Made by a program: the position numbers and the translations under genes
The notes under the pieces: generated by a model
The model's database searches: none
What the model was told of the DNA's origin: nothing
Seen by the model: the letters and a program-made list of their open reading frames with translations, nothing else
Assembly: GCA_046484975.1 (NCBI GenBank)
Contig: JAWOHX010000069.1
Span: 1 to 12,344, forward strand
Source: JAWOHX01 sp046484975
Lineage (GTDB): Bacteria; Bacillota; Clostridia; DUPQ01
DNA length: 12,344 nt
Reading direction: 5' to 3'
Shown here: piece after piece, positions 4,810-12,240 of the stretch
How positions within the stretch are numbered: the first letter of the stretch is position 1
Layout: each line of letters starts with the position of its first letter

Positions 4810-5835
4810 ATGCAAAGCAGGGAAATAATAGGAAAAGTGCTGTCATACGGGCATCCTCCGCGCATCGGCTGGGGCCTGAAGGACCCTCGTTACAATGACT
4901 TCACCGGAGACGGAACCGACAATCTGGAGGATTTTGATTATGCCTGGCATCCCTCCCGTGAGTTCGAGGACTTCTATCCTATCCTGAAAGGGTTCAAAGG
5001 CTATGCACGGCATGATGAATTCGGCAACCTTTGGGGAAAAGTCGAGACAGATCCCTCAGTCATGGGGGAAGTCCTCAAGGGAGCCATGGATGACTGGGAT
5101 CAGCTGGACTCATATCGGCTTCCTGATTTCACCTCGGCAGACAGATACCGGTCTGCTGAAAAATCAATCCGGGACAACCCCGGAAAGTACAGGATTGGTT
5201 ACCTGCCCGGTTTTCCTTTCTCCATCATGAGAAAAATCAGAAAAATGGAGTACTTCCTCTCCGATCTGATTCTTGAAAAAGACAATGTCATGGCGCTGAA
5301 CAGCCGGGTCCTCGGGATGCTTTCGGACATGATCAGCCATTTCGGAGAAATGGGGATGGATGCAGTGATGTTCTGTGAAGACTGGGGGACCCAGCACAGC
5401 CTGCTCATCAGTCCCGGACTCTGGAGGGAGATCTTCAAGCCTGGTTTTGCCATCCTTTGCACGCATGCCAAAGAGTACGGAATGAAAATATTCATGCATT
5501 CCTGCGGATACATCTATGAGATCCTGGACGACCTCATCGAGGTGGGAATTGACGTCTTCCAGTTCGACCAGCCTACCCTGATGGGTATGGAAAAAGTGGC
5601 GGAGAAATTCAAAAAGGGCAAGGTCACTCTTTTTGCCTCCTGCGACATCCAGCGCATCCTTCCCTCCGGAGACAAGGAACTCATACAGCATCATGCCCGT
5701 GAGCTCATCAGGCTTTTTGCCTCTGGCGGAGGTGGATTCATCGCAAGGGATTACGGGGACTATCCCACCATACAGGTCTCAGGACATTCCGTCAGATGGA
5801 TGCATGAGGTATTTGTGAAAGAGGGAGTTTTCTGA
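4810..5835 (+). CDS. URO-D/methyltransferase-fold protein
   Basis: A 341-residue protein of the uroporphyrinogen decarboxylase superfamily. It lacks the N-terminal substrate motif of true HemE (RPxWxMRQAGR); its start reads PPRIGWGL instead. It keeps MFCEDWGTQ at 187-195, FKPGF at 209-213, HSCGYI at 230-235 and ASCDIQ at 276-281. His230, Cys232 and Cys278 fit the HxC...C zinc site of MtaA/MtbA/CmuA-type cobalamin:coenzyme methyltransferases in this superfamily. A methyl-transfer role is therefore more likely than porphyrin decarboxylation, but no corrinoid protein gene is nearby and the substrate is unknown. The ATG at 4810 is preferred; GGGAGAG lies about 9 nt upstream. A GTG at 4792 would add six residues. 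First gene of a three-gene plus-strand operon, with thpR starting 2 nt after its stop. Confidence 0.85.
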   Translation: MQSREIIGKVLSYGHPPRIGWGLKDPRYNDFTGDGTDNLEDFDYAWHPSREFEDFYPILKGFKGYARHDEFGNLWGKVETDPSVMGEVLKGAMDDWDQLDSYRLPDFTSADRYRSAEKSIRDNPGKYRIGYLPGFPFSIMRKIRKMEYFLSDLILEKDNVMALNSRVLGMLSDMISHFGEMGMDAVMFCEDWGTQHSLLISPGLWREIFKPGFAILCTHAKEYGMKIFMHSCGYIYEILDDLIEVGIDVFQFDQPTLMGMEKVAEKFKKGKVTLFASCDIQRILPSGDKELIQHHARELIRLFASGGGGFIARDYGDYPTIQVSGHSVRWMHEVFVKEGVF

Positions 5836-5837
5836 GC

Positions 5838-6368
5838 ATGAGGATTTTCATCGGCATTGATCTGCATGAAGCGGCAAAAGAATATTTTTCTGCTCTATCC
5901 GGAAAATTGAAAAAAAATATCACGGGACGTTTCACTTCTTCTGGCAATTTTCATGTCACCCTGAAGTTCATCGGGGATACAGGCAGAAACGACCTGATGA
6001 GAATCCAGGAATCGGTGGATGGTGCTGTTGAAGGACATGCTCCTTTTTCCATCAACGTTCTCCGTCTGTCAACCTTCCACCGGGCGGGCAGGCACATCAT
6101 CTGGGCGGGGTTCAATCCATCACCCCCACTGGCTGCATTGTATGCTGATATGGAAAAGGAGCTTGCGAAAAGGGGTTTTTCAGAAGACAGGCAAGCGTTT
6201 TTACCCCATGTCACGCTGGCCAGGGAAGCGGTCATCGAGGATGTTGGTATGTTGGGCCTGTCCCTGGAACAGGAAATTCCGGTATCGGAGATTACGATTT
6301 TTGAAAGCGTCCGGATGGATTCCGGATTGGTTTATCTGCCGAAATACAAGAAAGAATTGAAAGGATGA
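5838..6368 (+). CDS. thpR: RNA 2',3'-cyclic phosphodiesterase (2'-5' RNA ligase family)
   Basis: A 176-residue protein of the 2H phosphoesterase superfamily. Both catalytic HxTx motifs are present: HVTLKF at 39-44 and HVTLAR at 124-129. The N-terminus MRIFIGIDL is the typical first strand of ThpR/LigT proteins, and the length is normal. The enzyme family opens 2',3'-cyclic phosphate ends of RNA to a 2'-phosphate and can join tRNA half-molecules by 2'-5' bonds in vitro; the cellular role is unclear. GAGGGAG inside the end of the previous gene serves as ribosome site. Only 2 nt separate it from the URO-D-like gene and 3 nt from the arabinofuranosidase, so it is almost certainly cotranscribed with both, although the functional link is not obvious. 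Confidence 0.93.
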   Translation: MRIFIGIDLHEAAKEYFSALSGKLKKNITGRFTSSGNFHVTLKFIGDTGRNDLMRIQESVDGAVEGHAPFSINVLRLSTFHRAGRHIIWAGFNPSPPLAALYADMEKELAKRGFSEDRQAFLPHVTLAREAVIEDVGMLGLSLEQEIPVSEITIFESVRMDSGLVYLPKYKKELKG

Positions 6369-6371
6369 GCC

Positions 6372-7853
6372 ATGAAAAACAAAATCAGCATGGACCTGAA
6401 CCTCCGCAAAGGAACAATCAGCAGGTACCTTCATGGGCATTTTGCAGAACATCTGGGCAGATGCATATATGGCGGCCTGTGGGTCGGCCAGGATTCCCCC
6501 GTTGAAAACACAGACGGTATCAGGACAGATGTCCTGGAGGCCTTAAAGAAGATCAACGTGCCGGTGATCCGTTGGCCGGGAGGCTGTTTCGCCGATGAGT
6601 ACCATTGGAAGGATGGTATCGGCCATAGCCGAAAACGCCGGAAAAGCATCAACACCCATTGGGGGATGGTCACCGAGACCCACGCTTTCGGGACACATGA
6701 GTTCCTGAGATTGTGCGAGCTTCTTGGATGTGACGCCTACATCGCCGGAAACCTTGGAAGCGGAACCGTGCGGGAAATGCAGGAATGGGTGGAGTACATC
6801 ACCTGCGGGAATGTTTCCAGCATGTCTGACCTTCGAAAACAAAACGGGAGAACCGAGCCCTGGTCATTGGATTTTTTTGGGATTGGAAACGAAAACTGGG
6901 CGTGCGGGGGAAACATGAGGCCAGAATATTATGCGGACCTCTACCGGCAGTACCAGACATATATAAAGAGCTATCCCGGGAACCATATCCAGAAAATCGC
7001 CTGTGGCCCCAATTCAGCCGATTACAACTGGACGGAAATCCTGATGAAAAACACCAGGGGAATTGAGATGTACGGACTGAGCCTCCATTATTACACCCTG
7101 TTGCACAATGATTGGCACAACATGGGCCATGCAACGGAATTCGACCGGGAGGAATGGTTTGACATCCTGAAAAATTCTTTTTTCATGGATGAGCTGATTA
7201 CAAAACACAGCCTGATCATGGACAGATATGACCCGGATAAAAAAATCGCCCTTGTGGTGGATGAATGGGGTACCTGGTACAAAGCACAGGCCGGAGCCAA
7301 CAAAAAATTCCTGTTTCAACAAAACACCATCAGGGACGCTTTGTCCGCCTCCATCCATCTGAACATTTTTCACAAGCACAACGAACGGGTGAAAATGGCG
7401 AATATCGCCCAATTGGTCAATGTGCTGCAGGCCCCGATTCTCATTGACGGGGATGTGATGATCAAAACCCCCACTTATCATGTTTTTGACTTGTATCAGG
7501 ACCATCAGGAGAACACTTTTGTCCCTCTGGAAGAAACCGTGGAGGAATACGAAGGGCTTCCCATGATCTATTCCACTGCATCATACGATGAAGCAAAGGC
7601 AGTGCTTGTCCTTTCCCTGTCCAACCTGCATCCCGAAGAGGCAACCGATGTGGTCATCCAAGCCAGCCTTCCCTTGGACCAGACACGGATCCGGGGCAGG
7701 ATCCTGCAGGGGAAGAGCATCACATCCCACAACACGAAAAACAACACGGAGGAAGCTTGCCTGCAGAATTTTTCAACATTCAAACAAGAGGGCAGCGGCA
7801 TACATATAACCCTGCCCTCCAAAAGTGTTTGTACTCTGGTCTGTAAAATTTAG
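6372..7853 (+). CDS. abfA: GH51 alpha-L-arabinofuranosidase
   Basis: A 493-residue glycoside hydrolase of family GH51, which removes terminal alpha-L-arabinofuranosyl groups from arabinan and arabinoxylan oligosaccharides with retention. The N-terminal HGHFAEHLGRCIYGG and RWPGGCFADEYHWKDG are classic GH51 motifs. The acid/base is Glu174 in GIGNENW (170-176) and the nucleophile Glu298 in VVDEWGTWY (295-303). A C-terminal beta-sandwich follows from about residue 390. There is no signal peptide, so it should act in the cytoplasm on imported oligosaccharides. AAAGGA precedes the ATG. It is the last gene of the plus-strand operon, and its TAG overlaps the stop of the convergent lipoprotein gene by 4 nt. 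No sugar transporter or other arabinose gene is seen in this window. Confidence 0.96.
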   Translation: MKNKISMDLNLRKGTISRYLHGHFAEHLGRCIYGGLWVGQDSPVENTDGIRTDVLEALKKINVPVIRWPGGCFADEYHWKDGIGHSRKRRKSINTHWGMVTETHAFGTHEFLRLCELLGCDAYIAGNLGSGTVREMQEWVEYITCGNVSSMSDLRKQNGRTEPWSLDFFGIGNENWACGGNMRPEYYADLYRQYQTYIKSYPGNHIQKIACGPNSADYNWTEILMKNTRGIEMYGLSLHYYTLLHNDWHNMGHATEFDREEWFDILKNSFFMDELITKHSLIMDRYDPDKKIALVVDEWGTWYKAQAGANKKFLFQQNTIRDALSASIHLNIFHKHNERVKMANIAQLVNVLQAPILIDGDVMIKTPTYHVFDLYQDHQENTFVPLEETVEEYEGLPMIYSTASYDEAKAVLVLSLSNLHPEEATDVVIQASLPLDQTRIRGRILQGKSITSHNTKNNTEEACLQNFSTFKQEGSGIHITLPSKSVCTLVCKI

Positions 7854-8509
7854 TTTTTCACCTTGATGGTCTGGACGAAGCTGTCCAGCTCCTGTCTTTC
7901 CTCTTCCGTGGCGTAGTTGATCATGGTCACCAGGGCTTGGTTTTTCCTGACGATGACAAATAGTTCCTGTACAATGACGACACCATCAAAATTCAGCGAG
8001 AGCCTGCCTTTCGCATACTCCCTGTCATTGATCCAGACTTTCTGGACCTTTTCAATGCTGACCAGATAATCAGTGCCCTGGAAAATCTGCCGGACATAAT
8101 CCATTTTGGTGCTGGTATATGCCTCCTTGGTGGTCACGCCGGAAATAAAGTTCAGGTTCTCTGAAAAGAAGGACAGGTTTGCATTGACATCCTGCTCACT
8201 GTCCCTTGGATATTTAAAGGCATACAGGTAATAAAGGATGGGCTCCGACTTCATGTCCTCGATGTCATTGATGTCGAATGGCTCCCATTCTTCGTCTTCT
8301 TCATACGTGTCTGCGTCCATGTTGATGATTTCCTCAGGCGACAGGTAGTGGTAGCTCTCGTCGATATGTATGGAGTATCCGAAATATTCGTTGGTATACA
8401 CCCCGTTTTTATATTCTCCCCAGCCCATTTCGGTTTCGGTTTTCCCGCAACCGGAAAGCATCAATGTCAATAACAAAACCGCTGCCACAACCAAGCTTGC
8501 CTTTTTCAT
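7850..8509 (-). CDS. Predicted lipoprotein of unknown function
   Basis: A 219-residue exported lipoprotein. The N-terminus has Lys-Lys, a hydrophobic segment and the lipobox LSGC with Cys21 as the expected lipidation site. The mature part opens with a NEYFGYSIHIDESYHYL segment, then a very acidic stretch (about residues 64-88), then beta-rich sequence with YVRQIFQGTDYLVSI and VWINDREYAKGRL. The layout resembles PsbP/DcrB-like single-domain lipoproteins of Bacillota, but I cannot name a family. The gene starts 8 nt after the yjbQ stop, with AGGA overlapping that stop, so it is probably the last gene of the chr-yjbQ transcript. It converges on the arabinofuranosidase gene with overlapping stop codons and no visible terminator. 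Confidence 0.88.
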   Translation of the reverse strand: MKKASLVVAAVLLLTLMLSGCGKTETEMGWGEYKNGVYTNEYFGYSIHIDESYHYLSPEEIINMDADTYEEDEEWEPFDINDIEDMKSEPILYYLYAFKYPRDSEQDVNANLSFFSENLNFISGVTTKEAYTSTKMDYVRQIFQGTDYLVSIEKVQKVWINDREYAKGRLSLNFDGVVIVQELFVIVRKNQALVTMINYATEEERQELDSFVQTIKVKN

Positions 8510-8517
8510 TTTAAATC

Positions 8518-8934
8518 CTACTCTCCTATGATTTTTATCAGAACCCTTTTGTTTCTCCTGCCGTCAAATTCCCCGTAGAAAATCTGTTCCCATGGCCCAA
8601 AATCAAGCCGCCCCTCTGTCACAGCCACCACGACTTCTCTGCCCATGACACTGCGTTTCAGGTGTGCATCCGCATTGTCCTCATAAACATTGTGCAAGTA
8701 CCTGCTGTAAGGTTTTTCCGGAGCCAGGTCATCCAGCCAGGCATCCAGGTCCCGGTGAAGCCCGGTCTCGTCATCATTGATGAAAATACTGGCGGTGATG
8801 TGCATGGCATTGCACAGCAGGATTCCCTCCCGGATTCCGCTCTCCTGCAGGCACTGCTCCACCTTCCGGGTGATGTTGATGAATTCTCTTCTTCCGGAAG
8901 TGTTGAAAACCAGTTCTTTTCTGAAATGCTTCAT
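8518..8934 (-). CDS. yjbQ: YjbQ/UPF0047 family protein
   Basis: A 138-residue protein of the YjbQ (UPF0047) family, sometimes annotated as secondary thiamine-phosphate synthase because some members show weak activity of that kind; the physiological role is not settled. Conserved features are all present: MHITASIFINDDE (44-56), NVYEDNADAHLK (82-93), and VVVAVTEGRLDFGPWEQIFYG (101-121, listed by position), followed by FDGRRNKR. His45, His81 and His91 are candidate active-site or metal residues by family pattern. GAGGA is correctly placed before the ATG at 8934. The gene starts 13 nt after the stop of the second CHR gene and is followed closely by the lipoprotein gene, so the four genes form one likely transcript. 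Confidence 0.93.
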   Translation of the reverse strand: MKHFRKELVFNTSGRREFINITRKVEQCLQESGIREGILLCNAMHITASIFINDDETGLHRDLDAWLDDLAPEKPYSRYLHNVYEDNADAHLKRSVMGREVVVAVTEGRLDFGPWEQIFYGEFDGRRNKRVLIKIIGE

Positions 8935-8947
8935 CTCTTCCTCGCAA

Positions 8948-9508
8948 TCACAACAGCAATATCCCCAAAATGGCCGAAGCCATAATCAGAACCACCGGAT
9001 GGGTCTTGAATTTATAATATACAACAAATACAACAAGAGCAATGGCGATGCTGAAAAAATCAAACAAATCAATAAAACGGCGGGTCTCCGAGAACAACGG
9101 CCAGTCAAAAAGGGTGATGGCAGCGATGTGCAGACAGATACCGACGATCATCCCGACGGCTGCGGGCCGAACGGTTCCCATGACTCCTTGGACATACTGG
9201 CTGTTTTTGAATTTCAGATACATGTGGGATATGACCACAATGATAATCAGCGATGGCATCATGATGCCAATGGTGGCCAGCAGGCCCCCAAGTATTCCGG
9301 CCGTCTGGAACCCGGCATATGTTGCCAGATTGATGCCGATAGGTCCCGGTGTGGCTTCGGATATGGCAATCATCTGGATAAACTGGTTCTGGGTCATCCA
9401 TTCGTTGCCGACCACCAGGTCGTTCAGAAGGGGGATGATGGAAAGGCCTCCCCCGAAATTCACAAGGCCTATCAGAAAAAATGAAAAAAAGAGCTGAAGC
9501 AATATCAT
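8948..9508 (-). CDS. chrA: Chromate transporter family protein, second half-size subunit
   Basis: A 186-residue, strongly hydrophobic membrane protein with one CHR domain, the short-chain form of the chromate ion transporter family. Family motifs are NFGGGLSIIPLL (17-28), ATPGPIGINLATYAG and MMPSLIII. Short CHR proteins usually work as heteromeric pairs encoded side by side, as here. The ATG at 9508 overlaps the stop of the upstream chr gene as ATGA, pointing to translational coupling; a GTG at 9529 would add seven residues. Substrate specificity is not shown: many CHR proteins of anaerobes are not proven to carry chromate. Confidence 0.93.
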   Translation of the reverse strand: MILLQLFFSFFLIGLVNFGGGLSIIPLLNDLVVGNEWMTQNQFIQMIAISEATPGPIGINLATYAGFQTAGILGGLLATIGIMMPSLIIIVVISHMYLKFKNSQYVQGVMGTVRPAAVGMIVGICLHIAAITLFDWPLFSETRRFIDLFDFFSIAIALVVFVVYYKFKTHPVVLIMASAILGILLL

Positions 9509-10050
9509 TGTTTTTTCCGCCTTTTCCACGCAGTCAGCATGATTCCTGCCAGTATGGCGGATAGGACGATATAGACCGGGGAAAGCTCAACCACCAGAAG
9601 CAACAGCAACCCGATGCCTGCAAAAATGAAATACTGCAGGGTCTTGTGGGATTTTCCTATCATCCGAATCACGCCTACCGCAATCAGGGAGACCACAGCG
9701 CCCCGTATGCCGGCCAGCGCTTTTTGCACATGGATGCTCCCACTGTATTCCTTTAGAAATGCGGCAATAAGGGTGATGATGATCAGGGAAGGCATGGCCA
9801 CACCCAAGGTGGCAGCAAGGGCTCCCTTTATTTTCCCCACCTTGTAGCCGATGAATGTGGCCGTATTGATGGCTATGATACCGGGAGCCGACTGTCCGAT
9901 GGCGAAGTAATCAAGGATTTCCTTGTCATCCGCCCATTGGTTTTTGTCCACGACCTCTTTCTGGAGCATGGGAAGCATGGCATAACCTCCGCCAAAAGTG
10001 AAAAGGCCGATTTTGAAAAAAGCAGTAAAAAGTCTGGTGTACTCTTTCAT
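9505..10050 (-). CDS. chrA: Chromate transporter family protein, first half-size subunit
   Basis: A 181-residue single-domain CHR protein, partner of the next gene. Motifs are FKIGLFTFGGGYAMLPML (12-29), QSAPGIIAINTATFIGYKVG and AMPSLIIITLI, followed by several membrane segments and a basic C-terminus. The two subunits are related to each other along their whole length. The start is a judgement: the ATG at 10050 gives the usual family N-terminus MKEYTRLF, whereas an in-frame ATG at 10098 adds 16 residues without family character. None of the candidates (10098, 10056, 10050) has a good ribosome site. It is the first gene of the minus-strand chr-chr-yjbQ-lipoprotein cluster. Confidence 0.9.
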   Translation of the reverse strand: MKEYTRLFTAFFKIGLFTFGGGYAMLPMLQKEVVDKNQWADDKEILDYFAIGQSAPGIIAINTATFIGYKVGKIKGALAATLGVAMPSLIIITLIAAFLKEYSGSIHVQKALAGIRGAVVSLIAVGVIRMIGKSHKTLQYFIFAGIGLLLLLVVELSPVYIVLSAILAGIMLTAWKRRKKQ

Positions 10051-10066
10051 CTTCATAATAAAAGAT

Positions 10067-10075
10067 ATTATAACA
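10067..10075 (-). promoter_or_regulatory. Candidate extended -10 promoter of the chr cluster
   Basis: The minus strand carries TGTTATAAT, an extended -10 (TGnTATAAT) with a perfect hexamer. No good -35 lies 17 bp upstream. A transcript would start near 10060, only a few bases before the preferred start codon, implying a nearly leaderless mRNA. That would explain the absence of a ribosome site, but it also casts doubt on the promoter or on the chosen start. Confidence 0.35.
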
Positions 10076-10159
10076 TTTTTCTCGTGGTTTTGTTTCATAT
10101 AAATATTGACGGGTATAATATTATTAGAATAAAACCTACCAAAACACCAACCTTTTTCT

Positions 10160-10178
10160 GAGCCGCACTCTGCGGCTC
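10160..10178. other. Short perfect hairpin between mrpD and the chr cluster
   Basis: GAGCCGC and GCGGCTC form a 7-bp GC-rich stem with the 5-nt loop ACTCT, 20 nt downstream of the mrpD stop codon. The position suits a terminator of the Mrp operon, but the minus-strand sequence after the stem (AGAAAAAGG) has no U-tract, so it is not a standard intrinsic terminator. It may be an mRNA 3'-end stabiliser or a Rho-linked end. Confidence 0.5.
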
Positions 10179-10197
10179 TCCCCCTGTCTGAAGACTC

Positions 10198-11796
10198 TCA
10201 TATGAGGACCATGTATCCGATGAAAGCAACCGTGGCAAAGAACAAGAGCATCGCTAGGGCAAGTCCATTGATACCGATTCTAAAATGCCTTTCCCTTTTG
10301 ACAAGGGAACTTTTTCTGATGAACGCGAAATACAATAACCCTCCCAGGATCAGGCTGATGAAGAACACCGCCGTTTTCCTGATGTAGTCAACCATGTCAA
10401 TGGACATGTTGAAATCAAAGATGCTCCGGATGACGAACACCCCGGCAAAGCCCATCACCAGACACATGATCCCCATGACGAGGACCGCGGCCTTTTTCGG
10501 AATATCCACATCCTCCGTTGGCATGGATATCCTTCCGATGAATATTCGGGAAAATCTGATGAAAGCCAGGATTGTGCCCAGGTTGATGAATATGATGGCA
10601 TATTCTGCAATTTGTCCGGTGGCCCCTCCCTGGATCATATACTTGGACACACTGCCGTTGAAAAGAGGAGCGCCGATGATACCGAAGATGGCCATCACCG
10701 CGGCAGCGCTCACCACGGGCATGTCCCTGAAGACTCCGTGGATTCTTGTGATGTCCCGGGTATGATACCGCTCCACGATGATACCGGCACACAGGAACAA
10801 TACGCTCTTGAAAATGGCATGGTTGAATATGTGGAGGATGCTTCCGTAATAGGAGTATTCACTTCCCAGACTCAATCCCGTGAGAATAAGTCCCATCTGG
10901 CTGATTGTGCTGTAAGCCAGTATGAGCTTGATATCTTTCTGGGAGAGCATGAACATGAATCCCGCAATTCCTGTGGCGATGCCGATGATCAGGAAGAAAC
11001 TGTCCATGTTCAAAACCGGCCTGAACATCTGGTTGAAGACAATGAAGAGATAGATGCCAGTCTTCACATAAAGCCCGGAGAGGATCACCGAGACGATGGA
11101 GGGTGCGCTGGGTGTCCCGTGGGCCTTGGGAAGCCAGCTGAACAAAGGGATGAAAGCGCATTTGATGCTCAACCCTGTCATGATGAAGGCAAAAGGTATG
11201 GCCAGTTCCCATGTGTTCTGCATCATGGGGATTTTTTCAGCAATCAAATCGATATCCAAAACTCCGAATATCTTGTACAGGTATGCTGTTCCCATGAGAT
11301 AGAAGGACATTCCGGCGATGCTGGAAATCAGGTAGAACATCCCGTCATACACCGACCTGCTTTCTTTTCTGAACATGATCAGGATTGCCACAAGGATGGT
11401 GGACACCTCTGTCACCACATAGATATTGAAGAGATCCCGGGACATGAAAACCGTCATCATCAGGGATTGGAGAAGGACAAACAGGAAGATGAAGAGGTGA
11501 TTGATGAACTTGTCAAGAAGTCCGAACAGATAGCATACAAAGAATATGAAAGCGGTCAGTATCAGAAAGGCCGCGATAAGCTTGTCGCAATACAATGTGA
11601 TGCCGGCAATGGAATTCTCTGCACCGAGCACATACCGTACCGGTCCGTTCTTATCAATCATGACATAGTTTGCGATGGTCAACCCAAGGAGTATGACCTG
11701 CAGTCCAAAGGCGATCCCTTTGATGGGTCTCTTGGGGAAGAGATACAGCAAAATGCCAGAGATGATGGGAATGATGATGAAAATATATAGCCTCAT
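10198..11796 (-). CDS. mrpD: Mrp-type antiporter subunit D (NuoL/M/N family)
   Basis: A 532-residue integral membrane protein with about 14 hydrophobic segments, of the proton-translocating family shared by complex I subunits NuoL/M/N and Mrp antiporter subunits A and D. Expected charged channel residues are seen: Glu130 in VVTEVSTILV, Lys212 in SIKCAFIPLFSWLPKAHGTPS (by position 210-230), Lys245 in SGLYVKTG, and HIFNHAIFKSVLF further on. Length and its place directly after mrpC make subunit D the best call. The ATG at 11796 has AAGGAG upstream and overlaps the mrpC stop as ATGA. The frame stays open upstream of it only as a shadow of mrpC. Mrp complexes exchange Na+ (or other cations) for H+ and need all subunits; related clusters also serve membrane-bound hydrogenases. 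Confidence 0.94.
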   Translation of the reverse strand: MRLYIFIIIPIISGILLYLFPKRPIKGIAFGLQVILLGLTIANYVMIDKNGPVRYVLGAENSIAGITLYCDKLIAAFLILTAFIFFVCYLFGLLDKFINHLFIFLFVLLQSLMMTVFMSRDLFNIYVVTEVSTILVAILIMFRKESRSVYDGMFYLISSIAGMSFYLMGTAYLYKIFGVLDIDLIAEKIPMMQNTWELAIPFAFIMTGLSIKCAFIPLFSWLPKAHGTPSAPSIVSVILSGLYVKTGIYLFIVFNQMFRPVLNMDSFFLIIGIATGIAGFMFMLSQKDIKLILAYSTISQMGLILTGLSLGSEYSYYGSILHIFNHAIFKSVLFLCAGIIVERYHTRDITRIHGVFRDMPVVSAAAVMAIFGIIGAPLFNGSVSKYMIQGGATGQIAEYAIIFINLGTILAFIRFSRIFIGRISMPTEDVDIPKKAAVLVMGIMCLVMGFAGVFVIRSIFDFNMSIDMVDYIRKTAVFFISLILGGLLYFAFIRKSSLVKRERHFRIGINGLALAMLLFFATVAFIGYMVLI

Positions 11797-12155
11797 TCTT
11801 CTCCTTCTTTTCTTTTCTCCATGGCTTTGATCCAGTTGGTGGTCCCATACCTGTGGTAGAGGGCGATGAACATGATGAGCGCCACGGCTGTCACGGATAT
11901 CCCCACCACTATGGCGGTGATGACCAGGGCTTGGGGAAGGGGATCCGCGAAGACACCTGTTCCGGTCCCGTGAATGGGAGGCATGCTTTCCGGTGTCCTG
12001 TTGATGGAAAGGAACAACAGGATAACCCCTCCTGCCATGATGCACAAGGACATGATGGTTTTAATGATATTCCTCCGGGCAATCAATCCATAGACACCGA
12101 TGAAAAACAAAATGACGGCTGTGTTTTCCGCATTCAGCAGATTAATATTCCTCAC
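11793..12155 (-). CDS. mrpC: Mrp-type antiporter subunit C (NuoK-like)
   Basis: A 120-residue membrane protein with three hydrophobic segments and the diagnostic ADPLPQALVITAIVVGISV (70-88) followed by ALYHRYGT, which marks the MnhC/MrpC group within the NuoK-like family. It is an essential subunit of Mrp cation/proton antiporters, paired with subunit D next door (ATGA overlap). The start is weakly defined: the GTG at 12155 immediately abuts the G-rich ribosome-like site GAGGGGGG, which leaves almost no spacing, and the next in-frame candidate would be the rare ATT at 12146. The gene overlaps the end of the upstream mrpB-like frame by 14 nt. Confidence 0.92.
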   Translation of the reverse strand: MRNINLLNAENTAVILFFIGVYGLIARRNIIKTIMSLCIMAGGVILLFLSINRTPESMPPIHGTGTGVFADPLPQALVITAIVVGISVTAVALIMFIALYHRYGTTNWIKAMEKRKEGEE

Positions 12156-12240
12156 CCCCCTCTATTTCAGCAAATGTGTAGAATATGACACTGAGCCCGC
12201 AGGCCACCTTGATCCCGATCATGGGCCATGGGTCAAAGTC
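12142..12240 (-). CDS. mrpB: C-terminal end of an MrpB-like subunit (partial)
   Basis: Upstream of mrpC the minus strand reads a hydrophobic tail, WPMIGIKVACGLSVIFYTFA, then EIEGGEEY and a TAA at 12144-12142. A GxKVxxGLxxIF tail is typical of the last membrane segment of MnhB/MrpB subunits, which lie directly before mrpC in Mrp operons. The frame is formally open further to the window edge, but upstream of about 12240 it becomes GC-rich and Arg-rich, unlike a membrane protein. Only the last 32 codons are therefore assigned. Confidence 0.55.
   Translation of the reverse strand, partial: DFDPWPMIGIKVACGLSVIFYTFAEIEGGEEY

Noticed and set aside
5164..5694. 176-codon minus-strand ORF inside the URO-D-like gene
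   Set aside because: It is a shadow of the plus-strand gene, with no motif and no ribosome site.
4810..5835. HemE, true uroporphyrinogen decarboxylase
   Set aside because: The N-terminal substrate-binding signature is missing and methyltransferase-type zinc residues are present; no other haem genes are nearby.
8948..10050. One full-length ChrA gene split by a frameshift
   Set aside because: Each half is a complete CHR domain with its own FGGG motif, and the ATGA overlap is the usual layout of short-chain pairs.
10105..10126. Plus-strand TTGACGGGTATAAT as a promoter
   Set aside because: The two boxes are almost adjacent, far from the 17-bp spacing needed, and no plus-strand gene follows.
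10612..11790. A 392-codon open frame on the plus strand opposite mrpD
   Set aside because: It is an antisense shadow. The product is full of His, Asp and Glu without any family motif, while the minus strand encodes a clear NuoL/M/N-type protein with ATGA coupling.
11797..12045. Upstream in-frame extension of mrpD by 83 codons
   Set aside because: The extension lies over mrpC in another frame, is rich in His, Arg and Pro, and the ATG at 11796 has a good ribosome site.
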